In this document: positions 35,517-43,782 of the stretch, in pieces
How the letters are laid out: each line of letters opens with the position of its first letter
How positions within the stretch are numbered: position 1 is the first letter of the stretch
DNA from: Actinobacillus genomosp. 1
GTDB lineage: Bacteria > Pseudomonadota > Gammaproteobacteria > Enterobacterales > Pasteurellaceae
Length of the DNA stretch: 64,000 bases
NCBI RefSeq assembly: GCF_029774175.1
Contig: NZ_CP103834.1
Coordinates: forward strand, 1,684,501 to 1,748,500
Direction of reading: 5' to 3'
The notes under the pieces: generated by a model
Database searches by the model: none
What the model saw: the letters and a program-made list of their open reading frames with translations, nothing else
What the model was told of the DNA's origin: nothing
Made by a program: the position numbers and the translations under genes

Positions 35517-37016
35517 TTATAAATATTTTGCAGCAAGCTGCAAGATTTCTTCTTGAGAAGTTTTAGCGGTTTCAACAATGCCCGCCACTTTCCCGTTACT
35601 CATCACTAAAATTCGATCGGTTACCCCTAATAATTCCGGCATTTCTGACGAAATCATAATAATACCTTTATCTTTATTGGCTAACTCAAGAATTAATTGG
35701 TAAATCTCGAATTTCGCCCCGATATCAATACCTCGGGTCGGTTCGTCTAACATTAAGATTTCCGGTTGAGTTAATAACCAACGTCCGATAATCACTTTTT
35801 GCTGGTTACCGCCGGAAAGTGAACCGATACTGGTTTGATGAGACGGTGTTTTCACATTCATCGCATCAATTACCCATTGCGTATCGCTTTTCATTTTTTT
35901 AGTGCTGAGTAAACCGAATTTACCTAAATAAGATTTCATATTTGAAATCAACGAGTTAAATTCGATACTTAGGTTTGCGTAAATACCGGTCGAACGACGT
36001 TCTTCGGTCACCAACGCAAAACCGTTATTAATCGCTTCAAACGCATTACGGTTGTTTACCTGTTTACCGTTTAAAGTAATAGTACCGTCGGCTTTTTCAC
36101 GCACACCGAAAATCGTTTCAACAATATCGGTACGTTTTGCACCGACTAAACCGGCGATCCCTAACACTTCGCCTTTACGCAATTCAAAGCTAACGTCTTG
36201 AATAGACGGCTGGTTTTTAGCGGTTAAATGTTCTACCACGAGTACGGTTTCTTTCGGCGTATTGGTTTTTTCCGGGAAACGTTGGGTCAGTTCACGGCCT
36301 ACCATCATCGAAACGATTTGTTCCATCGAGGTATCTTTAATCGCCACCGTATTAACCCATTTACCGTCACGCAAGATAGTAATTTCGTCACAAATTTTGA
36401 AGATCTCATCCATTTTGTGCGAGATATAAATAATACCGCAGCCACGATCTTTTAATTTCTGAATGATTTTAAATAAATGTTCGACTTCTTTTTCAGAAAG
36501 CGAAGAAGTCGGCTCATCCATAATCACAATTTTGGCGTTGTACGAGAAGGCTTTGGCAATTTCAATCATCTGCATTTGTGATACGGATAATTTCGCCACT
36601 TTATCGCGCGGATCGACATCAATATCCAATTCATCAAAAATTGCTTTGGTATCACGGTACATTTTATCGTGATCGACAAACGGTCCTTTTAGCGGATAAC
36701 GTCCAAGCCAAAGGTTATCCATGACGCTTACTTGTTTTACTAGGTTCAATTCTTGGTGAACCATCGAAATCCCGTTTTCAAGCGCCTCTTTTGAGGTTTT
36801 AAAATTAACCGGTTTGCCTAAAAATAAAATTTCGCCTTCATCCTTGGCATAAATTCCGAATAAACATTTGAGCAAGGTGGACTTACCCGCTCCATTTTCA
36901 CCCATTAAAGCGTGTACGCTATGAGATTTTACGGTTAAGTTAGCTTTATCCAACGCTTTTACGCCCGGAAAAGACTTACTAACATTTGTCATTGTGAGCA
37001 GTACTTCACTTGTCAT
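35517..37016 (-). CDS. mglA: Galactose/methyl-galactoside ABC transporter ATPase
   Basis: This 499-residue protein contains two ABC domains. The first is canonical (Walker A GENGAGKSTLLK, VIMDEPTSSLSEKE). The second has a degenerate Walker A (GLVGAKRTDI) but keeps the signature LSGGNQQK and LMLDEPTRGID, as usual for sugar importers of this class. It powers galactose uptake with MglB and MglC. It is separated from mglB by a strong terminator-like hairpin, so it should be made at lower level than the binding protein. Confidence 0.96.
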   Translation of the reverse strand: MTSEVLLTMTNVSKSFPGVKALDKANLTVKSHSVHALMGENGAGKSTLLKCLFGIYAKDEGEILFLGKPVNFKTSKEALENGISMVHQELNLVKQVSVMDNLWLGRYPLKGPFVDHDKMYRDTKAIFDELDIDVDPRDKVAKLSVSQMQMIEIAKAFSYNAKIVIMDEPTSSLSEKEVEHLFKIIQKLKDRGCGIIYISHKMDEIFKICDEITILRDGKWVNTVAIKDTSMEQIVSMMVGRELTQRFPEKTNTPKETVLVVEHLTAKNQPSIQDVSFELRKGEVLGIAGLVGAKRTDIVETIFGVREKADGTITLNGKQVNNRNAFEAINNGFALVTEERRSTGIYANLSIEFNSLISNMKSYLGKFGLLSTKKMKSDTQWVIDAMNVKTPSHQTSIGSLSGGNQQKVIIGRWLLTQPEILMLDEPTRGIDIGAKFEIYQLILELANKDKGIIMISSEMPELLGVTDRILVMSNGKVAGIVETAKTSQEEILQLAAKYL

Positions 37017-37034
37017 ATCTCACTCCATAATACC

Positions 37035-37067
37035 GACAAAAAAGGCACGAGTAGCCTACTCGTGCCT
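37035..37067 (-). terminator. Attenuating terminator between mglB and mglA
   Basis: On the minus strand GGCACGAGTAG and CTACTCGTGCC form an 11-12 bp perfect stem, followed by TTTTTT. It should stop part of the transcript after mglB. Confidence 0.88.
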
Positions 37068-37078
37068 AATCGAGTTAC

Positions 37079-38071
37079 TTATTTTAAAAATTTATCTAAA
37101 TTATCTTTATCTACGCCAACATAAGGAATACGTACGACACGGTTCTCAATTTTCCAATTTGTACCTTCATTAGCCGCTTTTCCTTCCGCAAGATTTGCAG
37201 CTAATTGCACCACAGCCTGACCTTGACCGGCAGCATCGTTAAGTACCGTACCGGCTAATTCACCTTTTTTGATTAATTGCAACGCTTCAGGTAATGCGTC
37301 TACACCAAAGATTGGTAATTTACGTCCGTGTGCTTTAGTAGCTTCTAATGCGCCTAACGCCATACCGTCGTTATTTGAGATAATCATTTCGATATCTTTA
37401 GCTTTACCGCTTGATAACCAAGCGTCCACTTTATCTTTCGCTTGTGCCGCATCCCACAATGCCGCATCCATAAAGATTTGTTCGCTTTGGATACCTTTAG
37501 CCGCTAAGCCTTCCACTACATATTTAGTACGTGCTTCCGCATCAGGGTGACCCGGTTCGCCTTTTAATAACGCATATTGCACTTTACCGTCTTTATTTAA
37601 GTCTAATGCCGGATTCGCTTTCCATTGTTTTGCAATTAAGTCGCCTTGGATTAAGCCTGATTCTTTCGGATCAGTACCTACATAATAAGCTTTATCATAG
37701 CTTGCAATCGCTTTTTCACCCGGGTCTTTATTGAAGAATACGATTGGTAAATCTTCGCCTTTCGCTTTATCAATAATAGTTTTTGATGCTGAAGGATCCA
37801 CTAAGTTAATTGCAAGAGCTTTCACACCTTTAGAAAGTAATACGTCCACTTGGTCGTTTTGAATAGACTGCGTATTTTGTGAGTCATTCATTAATAACTT
37901 CACATCTTTTAATTGATTTGCTTCTTTGTCGATTTCTTTACGCATTAACGCCATAAAGTTATCGTCGTATTTATAGATTGTCACACCGATACGTGTTTCG
38001 GCTTGTGCGGTGCTAATACCTGCGCCTAATGCAATTGATAATGCCAATGTGCTTAATACTGTTTTTTTCAT
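37079..38071 (-). CDS. mglB: Periplasmic D-galactose/D-glucose-binding protein
   Basis: This 330-residue protein has a signal peptide (MKKTVLSTLALSIALGAGISTAQA) and the periplasmic-binding-protein fold: RIGVTIYKYDDNFMALMRK, EMIISNNDGMALGALEA, and PIFGVDALPEAL. It binds galactose and glucose for the MglAC importer and can feed chemoreceptors in motile bacteria. The ATG at 38069-38071 was chosen since it begins the signal peptide and has GAGGATAA upstream. The CRP site at 38157-38178 should control the operon. Confidence 0.95.
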   Translation of the reverse strand: MKKTVLSTLALSIALGAGISTAQAETRIGVTIYKYDDNFMALMRKEIDKEANQLKDVKLLMNDSQNTQSIQNDQVDVLLSKGVKALAINLVDPSASKTIIDKAKGEDLPIVFFNKDPGEKAIASYDKAYYVGTDPKESGLIQGDLIAKQWKANPALDLNKDGKVQYALLKGEPGHPDAEARTKYVVEGLAAKGIQSEQIFMDAALWDAAQAKDKVDAWLSSGKAKDIEMIISNNDGMALGALEATKAHGRKLPIFGVDALPEALQLIKKGELAGTVLNDAAGQGQAVVQLAANLAEGKAANEGTNWKIENRVVRIPYVGVDKDNLDKFLK

Positions 38072-38156
38072 AGAGTTATCCTCGTGATCGAAATGATTTA
38101 GGGCTTCACTTGATATAAGTGATTGCATAATAAGGATACTAAATTTATGAAATAAA

Positions 38157-38178
38157 TACTGTGATCATTTTCACAAAT
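38157..38178 (-). promoter_or_regulatory. CRP binding site of the mgl operon
   Basis: TGTGATCATTTTCACA (38160-38175) has two perfect half-sites and an AT-rich flank. Its centre lies about 96 bases upstream of the mglB ATG; a weak -10 (TATCCT on the minus strand, 38133-38138) would put CRP near -41.5. Confidence 0.8.
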
Positions 38179-38263
38179 CTAACAAAATGAAGTAAATAAC
38201 TCAAAAGTCACAAAGTAATTATGGAATTTTACTTCGTATGGAGGGAAATTATATAATAGAATA

Positions 38264-38306
38264 AATAAAAAAACCGAATCCTGATAAACAGAATTCGGTT
38301 TTCTTT
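38264..38306. terminator. Bidirectional terminator after ompA
   Basis: AACCGAAT and ATTCGGTT pair with T/A runs on both sides, so it can act for ompA on the minus strand (TTTTTTTA). It lies 25 bases past the ompA stop codon. Confidence 0.85.
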
Positions 38307-38330
38307 TATAAAGTTCTAAAACTCACTATA

Positions 38331-39455
38331 TTACATAGTTACGTTTTTAGCACCTTGTACTTGAACTTCAACACGACGATCCGGTGCTAAGCAAGCGATT
38401 AACGCTTTACGACCTTTAACTGCGTCACATGTTGCACCAGTTACTGGGTTTGCTTCACCATAACCTACTGCAGTTACGTTTGCAGGGTTTTGACCTTTAG
38501 AAACTAAGTAGTTAGCTACTGTTTCAGCACGACGTTGTGAAAGTTTTAAGTTTGAAGCTTCTTTACCGATACGGTCTGTATAACCGTTCACTTGGATAGC
38601 AGGAGTTGCTAAACCTAAGTTAGCGATTTCAGTGTTAGCCGCATCTAAAGCTGTTGCTGCAGCCGGTTTTAAGCTTGATTTACCGAAATCAAATAAAACG
38701 TCTGAGCTGAATGCGAAGTTTTTAGTAACCATTTCAGGTGCCGCTTCAACCGGAGCTGCGCCTTGACCGAAACGATATGATAAACCTGCAGTTACAGAGT
38801 GGATATCCGGAGCATATTGGAAGCTCACATCTTGTTTATCCGCACGAACTAAAGATTTATTGTAGTTACCCGCTTTGTTTAAATATTGGTATTCAATACG
38901 TGCCGCTAATTCAGGAAGAATTGCATACTCAACACCCGCACCTAAGATTGTAGATGCTTTTAATTTGTGAGTTTTTTCTGTTGGTGCATTAGTATTTTCT
39001 GCGCCATATACTTTATAGTCATTACGAACAACCGCAACACCTACTTTACCGTAAACGTCTAAGTTAGGTAATACTTCGTAGCTTGGTTTTAATGCTAAAT
39101 TGAAACCGTGAGCAGAATGTTTTAATTTACGGAACTCTTCTACATTACCACGAACACGACCGTAGTAATCGTAACCTAATTCAGTTGCTAAACCGAAGTT
39201 GTTTTGGTTTAAGATTTGGTAACCGCCGAATACGCCGTAAGTTACTGAGTTACGGTTGATACCGAAACCTTTACCCTGATTACCAACAGTAGAATAACGG
39301 CTATCGTTTTCATATTTGTTGTTGAATTGACGAACACCTTCGTGGAAAGTAGACCAACCCACTTTCGCACCTGCGTAGAAAGTATTTTGTTGTGGAGCTG
39401 CTTGAGCTACTGCTGCAGCTGATAATACTGCTAAAGCAACTAATGATTTTTTCAT
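38331..39455 (-). CDS. ompA: OmpA-family outer membrane protein (P5-like)
   Basis: This 374-residue protein has a signal peptide (MKKSLVALAVLSAAAVAQA), an eight-strand N-terminal beta-barrel (residues about 20-225), a short hinge, and a C-terminal OmpA peptidoglycan-binding domain (VLFDFGKSSLKPAA, NGYTDRIGKEASNLKLSQRRAETVANYL). Surface loops are near residues 40-60 and 150-165. In Pasteurellaceae this protein (P5, PalA-related names exist for others) contributes to adhesion and is a major antigen. A promoter candidate at 39570-39598 gives a leader of about 108 bases. Confidence 0.94.
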   Translation of the reverse strand: MKKSLVALAVLSAAAVAQAAPQQNTFYAGAKVGWSTFHEGVRQFNNKYENDSRYSTVGNQGKGFGINRNSVTYGVFGGYQILNQNNFGLATELGYDYYGRVRGNVEEFRKLKHSAHGFNLALKPSYEVLPNLDVYGKVGVAVVRNDYKVYGAENTNAPTEKTHKLKASTILGAGVEYAILPELAARIEYQYLNKAGNYNKSLVRADKQDVSFQYAPDIHSVTAGLSYRFGQGAAPVEAAPEMVTKNFAFSSDVLFDFGKSSLKPAAATALDAANTEIANLGLATPAIQVNGYTDRIGKEASNLKLSQRRAETVANYLVSKGQNPANVTAVGYGEANPVTGATCDAVKGRKALIACLAPDRRVEVQVQGAKNVTM

Positions 39456-39868
39456 TTTGATGATCCTCTAAATTGTCATCGATTAATAAAACAAAATCAC
39501 TCCAGCACCGCTTATGGCACCAAAGTTTTGATTTAATGCTCTCGTCTCACTAGAGAAAAAAGAGAGTTAATTATCAAGGATAAAAAGCAAAACTACAATC
39601 AATTTGTAATTTCGAACTTTCCAGTCCTAATATTACATTCTTGTTCTTCTAATTCAAACGAGCAAGAATTCTTATTATTATCCGAGTTCGAATTTATAAA
39701 ATCAAGAACTATAACAATGTAAAAATGTAATAAAGTGTATAGAAAAGTCTATTTTTCAATCAAATTATAATTCAAATATTCTTTTTCCTCTTTCATTTTC
39801 AATATTGATAAATCTTGTTAATATCCGCATTACTCGAATTTACTTTCTGTCCTATAAGAATAAAAAAT
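39456..39868. other. Divergent intergenic region between ompA and ydiJ
   Basis: A 413-base AT-rich spacer. It contains the ompA leader with a CTCTCGTCTC/GAGA hairpin (39540-39570) and the ompA promoter candidate. For ydiJ no clear promoter was found. No credible small gene was seen. Confidence 0.5.
39570..39598 (-). promoter_or_regulatory. Candidate sigma-70 promoter of ompA
   Basis: On the minus strand TTGTAG is followed after 17 bases by GATAAT. The predicted transcript has a leader of about 108 bases, comparable with the long leaders of other ompA genes. Confidence 0.5.
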
Positions 39869-42800
39869 ATGCTACCACAACTCTCAAAAATCCCGGCTTT
39901 GAATCCGACGGTAACTCATTTTCTTGAGGAACTCAAGCAACAACATTTTAGCGGTGATATTGCTTCCAGTTATGCGGAGCGTCTTTCTTTAGCCACCGAT
40001 AACAGCGTCTATCAACAGTTGCCGCAAGCGATTTTATTTCCTAAATCGGTTTCCGATGTGGTGATTTTAACGAAATTAGCACAAAGTCCTCACTTCCAAC
40101 ATCTCACTTTTACCCCTCGAGGCGGTGGCACAGGTACGAACGGACAATCGCTGAATAACAATATTATTGTCGATCTCTCCCGCCATCTGAATCAAATCCT
40201 CGAATTAAATGTAGAAGAACGTTGGGTGCGGGTGCAAGCCGGAGTGGTTAAAGATCAGCTTAATCAATTCTTAAAACCACACGGCTTATTTTTCTCTCCT
40301 GAACTTTCTACCAGTAACCGCGCGACCTTAGGCGGTATGATTAACACCGACGCTTCCGGGCAGGGCTCACTGCAATACGGCAAAACTTCCGATCATGTTT
40401 TAGCTATTAAATCGGTATTGATGAACGGCGAAGTGTTGGAAACACAAGCGGTCAAATCTTGCGATTTTTTTGCAGAAATCAACTGCTTGAATTTAACCGC
40501 TACCGGCAAACAGCTACATCGTGAAATTTTTAGCCGTTGTCGTGAGTTACGCTCGACCGTACTTGCCGAGTTACCGCAACTCAACCGTTTTTTAACTGGT
40601 TACGATTTAAAAAATGTATTCAACGCAGACGAGAGCGAGTTTAATTTGACTCGTATTCTAACCGGCTCGGAAGGCTCGCTTGCTTTTATTTGCGAGGCGA
40701 AACTCAATTTACTGCCGCTGCCGAAATTCCGTACCTTAATTAACATTAAATATAATTCGTTTGATGCGGCATTGCGTTCTGCGCCGTTTATGCTGAAAGC
40801 CAATGCGCTTTCGGTTGAAACGGTCGATTCTAAAGTGCTGAATTTAGCTAAACAGGACATAATTTGGCATTCGGTGTCCGATTTATTGACCGAAGATCCG
40901 AATAACCCGATTCTCGGTATTAATATTGTGGAATATGCCGGCAGTGATCAGACACTAATAGAACAACAAGTCGCAGACCTCATTAAAGCGTTAGATAAAA
41001 AACTGGCTGATTCAACCGGCGGTATTATCGGCTATCAAATTTGCAACGATATTGCCTCCATCGAAAAAATTTATGCAATGCGTAAAAAAGCGGTCGGTCT
41101 ATTGGGAAATGCTAAAGGCTGGGCGAAGCCGATTGCGTTTGTGGAAGACACCTGTGTGCCGCCGGAGCATCTAGCCGATTACATCGCCGAGTTCCGCCAA
41201 TTATTAGATGATCACGGTTTGGAATACGGTATGTTCGGTCACGTGGATGCCGGTGTGTTACACGTTCGCCCCTCATTAGATTTAACCGACCGTGCGCAAG
41301 TACAAAAATTTAAAGCGATTTCCGATCAAGTGGTTGAACTTACCGCAAAATATGGCGGTTTAATTTGGGGTGAGCATGGCAAAGGTATGCGTTCGGTGTA
41401 TGGCGAGAAATTCTTTGGCGAAACATTATGGCGAGAATTACGTTATATCAAACAGCTGTTTGACCCGCAAAACCGCTTGAATCCGGGCAAAATTTGTACA
41501 CCGCTTAACAGTAATGCGGCGCTTTACCCGATCGACTCATCAATGCGTGCCGATTTTGATCGCCAAATTCCAATTCAAGTGCGTGAAGAATTTAAAGGGG
41601 CGATGAACTGTAACGGTAACGGGCTGTGCTTTAACTTTGATGTACATAGTACGATGTGTCCATCAATGAAAGTATCGGGTAACCGCCTTTATTCACCGAA
41701 AGGGCGTGCGACTTTGATTCGAGAATGGCTCAGATTACTTGCCGAACAAAACGTATCGCCGGACGATTTGATCTTTAAATCGCGTAAACAAGCGGTCAAA
41801 TTAACCGATTTTGTTGCAAAAATTCGCAACACGCTGAATAAACAGAAAGAATATGATTTTTCGCACGAAGTAAAAGCGGCAATGGATACTTGCCTTGCCT
41901 GTAAAGCCTGTGCCAGCCAATGTCCGATCAAAATTGATGTGCCGACGTTTAGATCGCTGTTTAATGAGCTGTACCATAGCCGTTATTTGCGTCCGGCAAA
42001 AGATTATCTGGTTTCCAATCTTGAATTTGTTGCGCCGATGATGGCGAAAGCACCGAAGTTTTTTAACTTTTTCAGTCGTTCAAAATTAGTGGAAACGCTG
42101 GCGAACAAAACGATCGGCATGACTTATTTACCGGCGCTTTCCGTACCGAACTTGCAGCAACAGTTAGTTGAGATTGGTTATCAGGGCGTGACTTTAGAGG
42201 CTTTGGAAGCACAAGTAAGCGGTCAAAAATCAGCGGAATTTTGCAAAACCGTGCTGGTGGTGCAAGACCCGTTTACTTCGTTCTATGATGCGAAAGTGGT
42301 GGCGGATTTTGTACGGTTACTACAAAAACTCGGTTTTCGTCCGGTTGTGTTACCGTTTAAACCGAGCGGTAAGGCGCAACATATCAAGGGTTTTTTAAGT
42401 AAGTTTGCTAAAACTGCACGCAATCAGGCGGAATTTCTCAATCGTGTCGCTCAACTCGGCTTACCGATGGTGGCGGTAGATCCTGCTCTGACCTTAGTTT
42501 ACCGTGACGAATATCGTGATATCTTAAAAGCAGCGCGCGGTGATTTCAAAGTGCAACTGGCTCACGAATGGCTACGAGATGTGATTCAAGCCGGTGAACT
42601 GGAACATTGCAAAAAATCAGTAAATTTTAACCGCTTGAGCTGGCATTTATTCGCACACTGTACCGAAACGACCGAATTGCCGAATGCGCAGAAAGAGTGG
42701 CAAGCGATTTTTGCCCATTTCGGTGAACAGTTGGTGAATGAAAATGTCGGTTGTTGCGGCATGGCGGGTACATTCGGACACGAAACCAAACACCTTGAAA

Positions 42801-42958
42801 TGTCGACAGCGATTTATCAGCAATCGTGGCAAATTAAATTGAAAAATAAACCGCTTGACCGTTGCTTAGCGACCGGCTATTCCTGTCGTTCGCAAGTAAA
42901 ACGTTTTGAGCATTATTCGGTTAAACACCCGATTCAGGCATTGCTTGAGGTGGTGTAG
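39869..42958 (+). CDS. ydiJ: FAD-linked oxidase/Fe-S protein YdiJ
   Basis: This 1029-residue protein joins an FAD-binding oxidase (FTPRGGGTGTNGQSLNNNI, then LGGMINTDASGQGSLQYGKTSDHVL; D-lactate/glycolate oxidase-like) to a C-terminal iron-sulfur part with CLACKACASQCPIK and a CCG-type domain (NVGCCGMAGTFGHE). Family members act as respiratory 2-hydroxyacid dehydrogenases; recent work on YdiJ supports 2-hydroxyglutarate or lactate-type substrates. ATG at 39869 fits the usual length of about 1018; the frame extends upstream to a TTG. The gene carries at least five uptake-signal cores inside its coding region. menI/ydiI follows, as in Escherichia coli. Confidence 0.9.
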   Translation: MLPQLSKIPALNPTVTHFLEELKQQHFSGDIASSYAERLSLATDNSVYQQLPQAILFPKSVSDVVILTKLAQSPHFQHLTFTPRGGGTGTNGQSLNNNIIVDLSRHLNQILELNVEERWVRVQAGVVKDQLNQFLKPHGLFFSPELSTSNRATLGGMINTDASGQGSLQYGKTSDHVLAIKSVLMNGEVLETQAVKSCDFFAEINCLNLTATGKQLHREIFSRCRELRSTVLAELPQLNRFLTGYDLKNVFNADESEFNLTRILTGSEGSLAFICEAKLNLLPLPKFRTLINIKYNSFDAALRSAPFMLKANALSVETVDSKVLNLAKQDIIWHSVSDLLTEDPNNPILGINIVEYAGSDQTLIEQQVADLIKALDKKLADSTGGIIGYQICNDIASIEKIYAMRKKAVGLLGNAKGWAKPIAFVEDTCVPPEHLADYIAEFRQLLDDHGLEYGMFGHVDAGVLHVRPSLDLTDRAQVQKFKAISDQVVELTAKYGGLIWGEHGKGMRSVYGEKFFGETLWRELRYIKQLFDPQNRLNPGKICTPLNSNAALYPIDSSMRADFDRQIPIQVREEFKGAMNCNGNGLCFNFDVHSTMCPSMKVSGNRLYSPKGRATLIREWLRLLAEQNVSPDDLIFKSRKQAVKLTDFVAKIRNTLNKQKEYDFSHEVKAAMDTCLACKACASQCPIKIDVPTFRSLFNELYHSRYLRPAKDYLVSNLEFVAPMMAKAPKFFNFFSRSKLVETLANKTIGMTYLPALSVPNLQQQLVEIGYQGVTLEALEAQVSGQKSAEFCKTVLVVQDPFTSFYDAKVVADFVRLLQKLGFRPVVLPFKPSGKAQHIKGFLSKFAKTARNQAEFLNRVAQLGLPMVAVDPALTLVYRDEYRDILKAARGDFKVQLAHEWLRDVIQAGELEHCKKSVNFNRLSWHLFAHCTETTELPNAQKEWQAIFAHFGEQLVNENVGCCGMAGTFGHETKHLEMSTAIYQQSWQIKLKNKPLDRCLATGYSCRSQVKRFEHYSVKHPIQALLEVV

Positions 42959-42973
42959 ATTTTAAATCTTCTG

Positions 42974-43144
42974 TATATCCCTCACCCCTTGTGGGAGAGG
43001 GATAGATTTTTCTTCGTTCAGAAGAAAAATCAGGGAGAGGGGGAATCGTGGAAGAACTAGGCGTATTTTCCCCTCTCTCTGCAAAAAATTACCTAACGTA
43101 ATTTTTTCGCTGTCTCTCTCCCACAAGGGGAGAGAGTGATTATA
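42974..43144. repeat. Palindromic multi-hairpin intergenic element
   Basis: About 170 bases with terminal inverted repeats (CCCCTTGTGGGAGAGGGA against TCTCTCCCACAAGGGG). Inside are two further perfect hairpins, GATTTTTCTT/AAGAAAAATC and AAAAAATTAC/GTAATTTTTT, and a GGGAGAGGGG/CCCCTCTCTC pair. It resembles a miniature transposon-like or intergenic repeat element; no coding capacity. Confidence 0.75.
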
Positions 43145-43205
43145 TTTAACAAAACTTTTTCTTCTATAAAGAGTACTGGGAAAGATTTTTCATAAAGGAA
43201 ACATA

Positions 43206-43631
43206 ATGACCATTTGGAAGCAAACAGCAACTTGTGAACAATTAAACGCACTTAGCCAAAAATCGGCGGTAGCACACTTAGGTATCGAATTTACCGCAAT
43301 CGGTGAGGATTGGATTGAAGCGCAACTTATGGTGGACGAACGTACCCAGCAGCCGTTCGGCGTATTGCATGGCGGCGTGTCAGCCGCTTTAGCGGAAACC
43401 ACTGCCAATGCCGGTGCGTTAATGGTGTGTGAAGCGCATCAAATTGCGGTCGGAATGGAACTGAATATCAGTCATTTAAAATCAGTGCCGGCTGGCACAA
43501 AGGCGATTGCACGTGCAACACCGCTTAAATTAGGGCGTGAAGTGCAGGTGTGGAATATCGAGATTAAAGACGAACAAGGCAATCTTTGCGCCGTGGCTCG
43601 TCTTTCAACCAAAACCTTAGATAAACGTTAG
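43206..43631 (+). CDS. menI: Hotdog-fold acyl-CoA thioesterase (MenI/YdiI type)
   Basis: This 141-residue protein has the PaaI/YdiI hotdog signature: LGIEFTAIGEDWIEAQLMV, then QPFGVLHGGVSAALAETTANAGAL with the catalytic glutamate (LAETTA). In Escherichia coli YdiI hydrolyses 1,4-dihydroxy-2-naphthoyl-CoA in menaquinone synthesis; the symbol rests on that homology. The position behind ydiJ is conserved. The start follows AAAGGAAACATA. Menaquinone would be needed for the nitrate respiration encoded nearby. Confidence 0.88.
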   Translation: MTIWKQTATCEQLNALSQKSAVAHLGIEFTAIGEDWIEAQLMVDERTQQPFGVLHGGVSAALAETTANAGALMVCEAHQIAVGMELNISHLKSVPAGTKAIARATPLKLGREVQVWNIEIKDEQGNLCAVARLSTKTLDKR

Positions 43632-43641
43632 TTTCCCCTCA

Positions 43642-43698
43642 AACAAGCGGACGAATTTGATCAACTTTTTACAAAATTCTTGATAAATCCGACCGCTA
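43642..43698. repeat. Degenerate uptake-signal pair before yidC
   Basis: ACAAGCGGACGAATTTG and TAAATCCGACCGCT are opposed; the left core has one mismatch (GCGGA). Confidence 0.6.
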
Positions 43699-43782
43699 TT
43701 CGCAAAAGGCGGTTGGATCTAGTGCCAACCTATTATAAAATGCCTTTCTTTTTATCTGTCCTTAACCCAAGAGAAACTCAAT

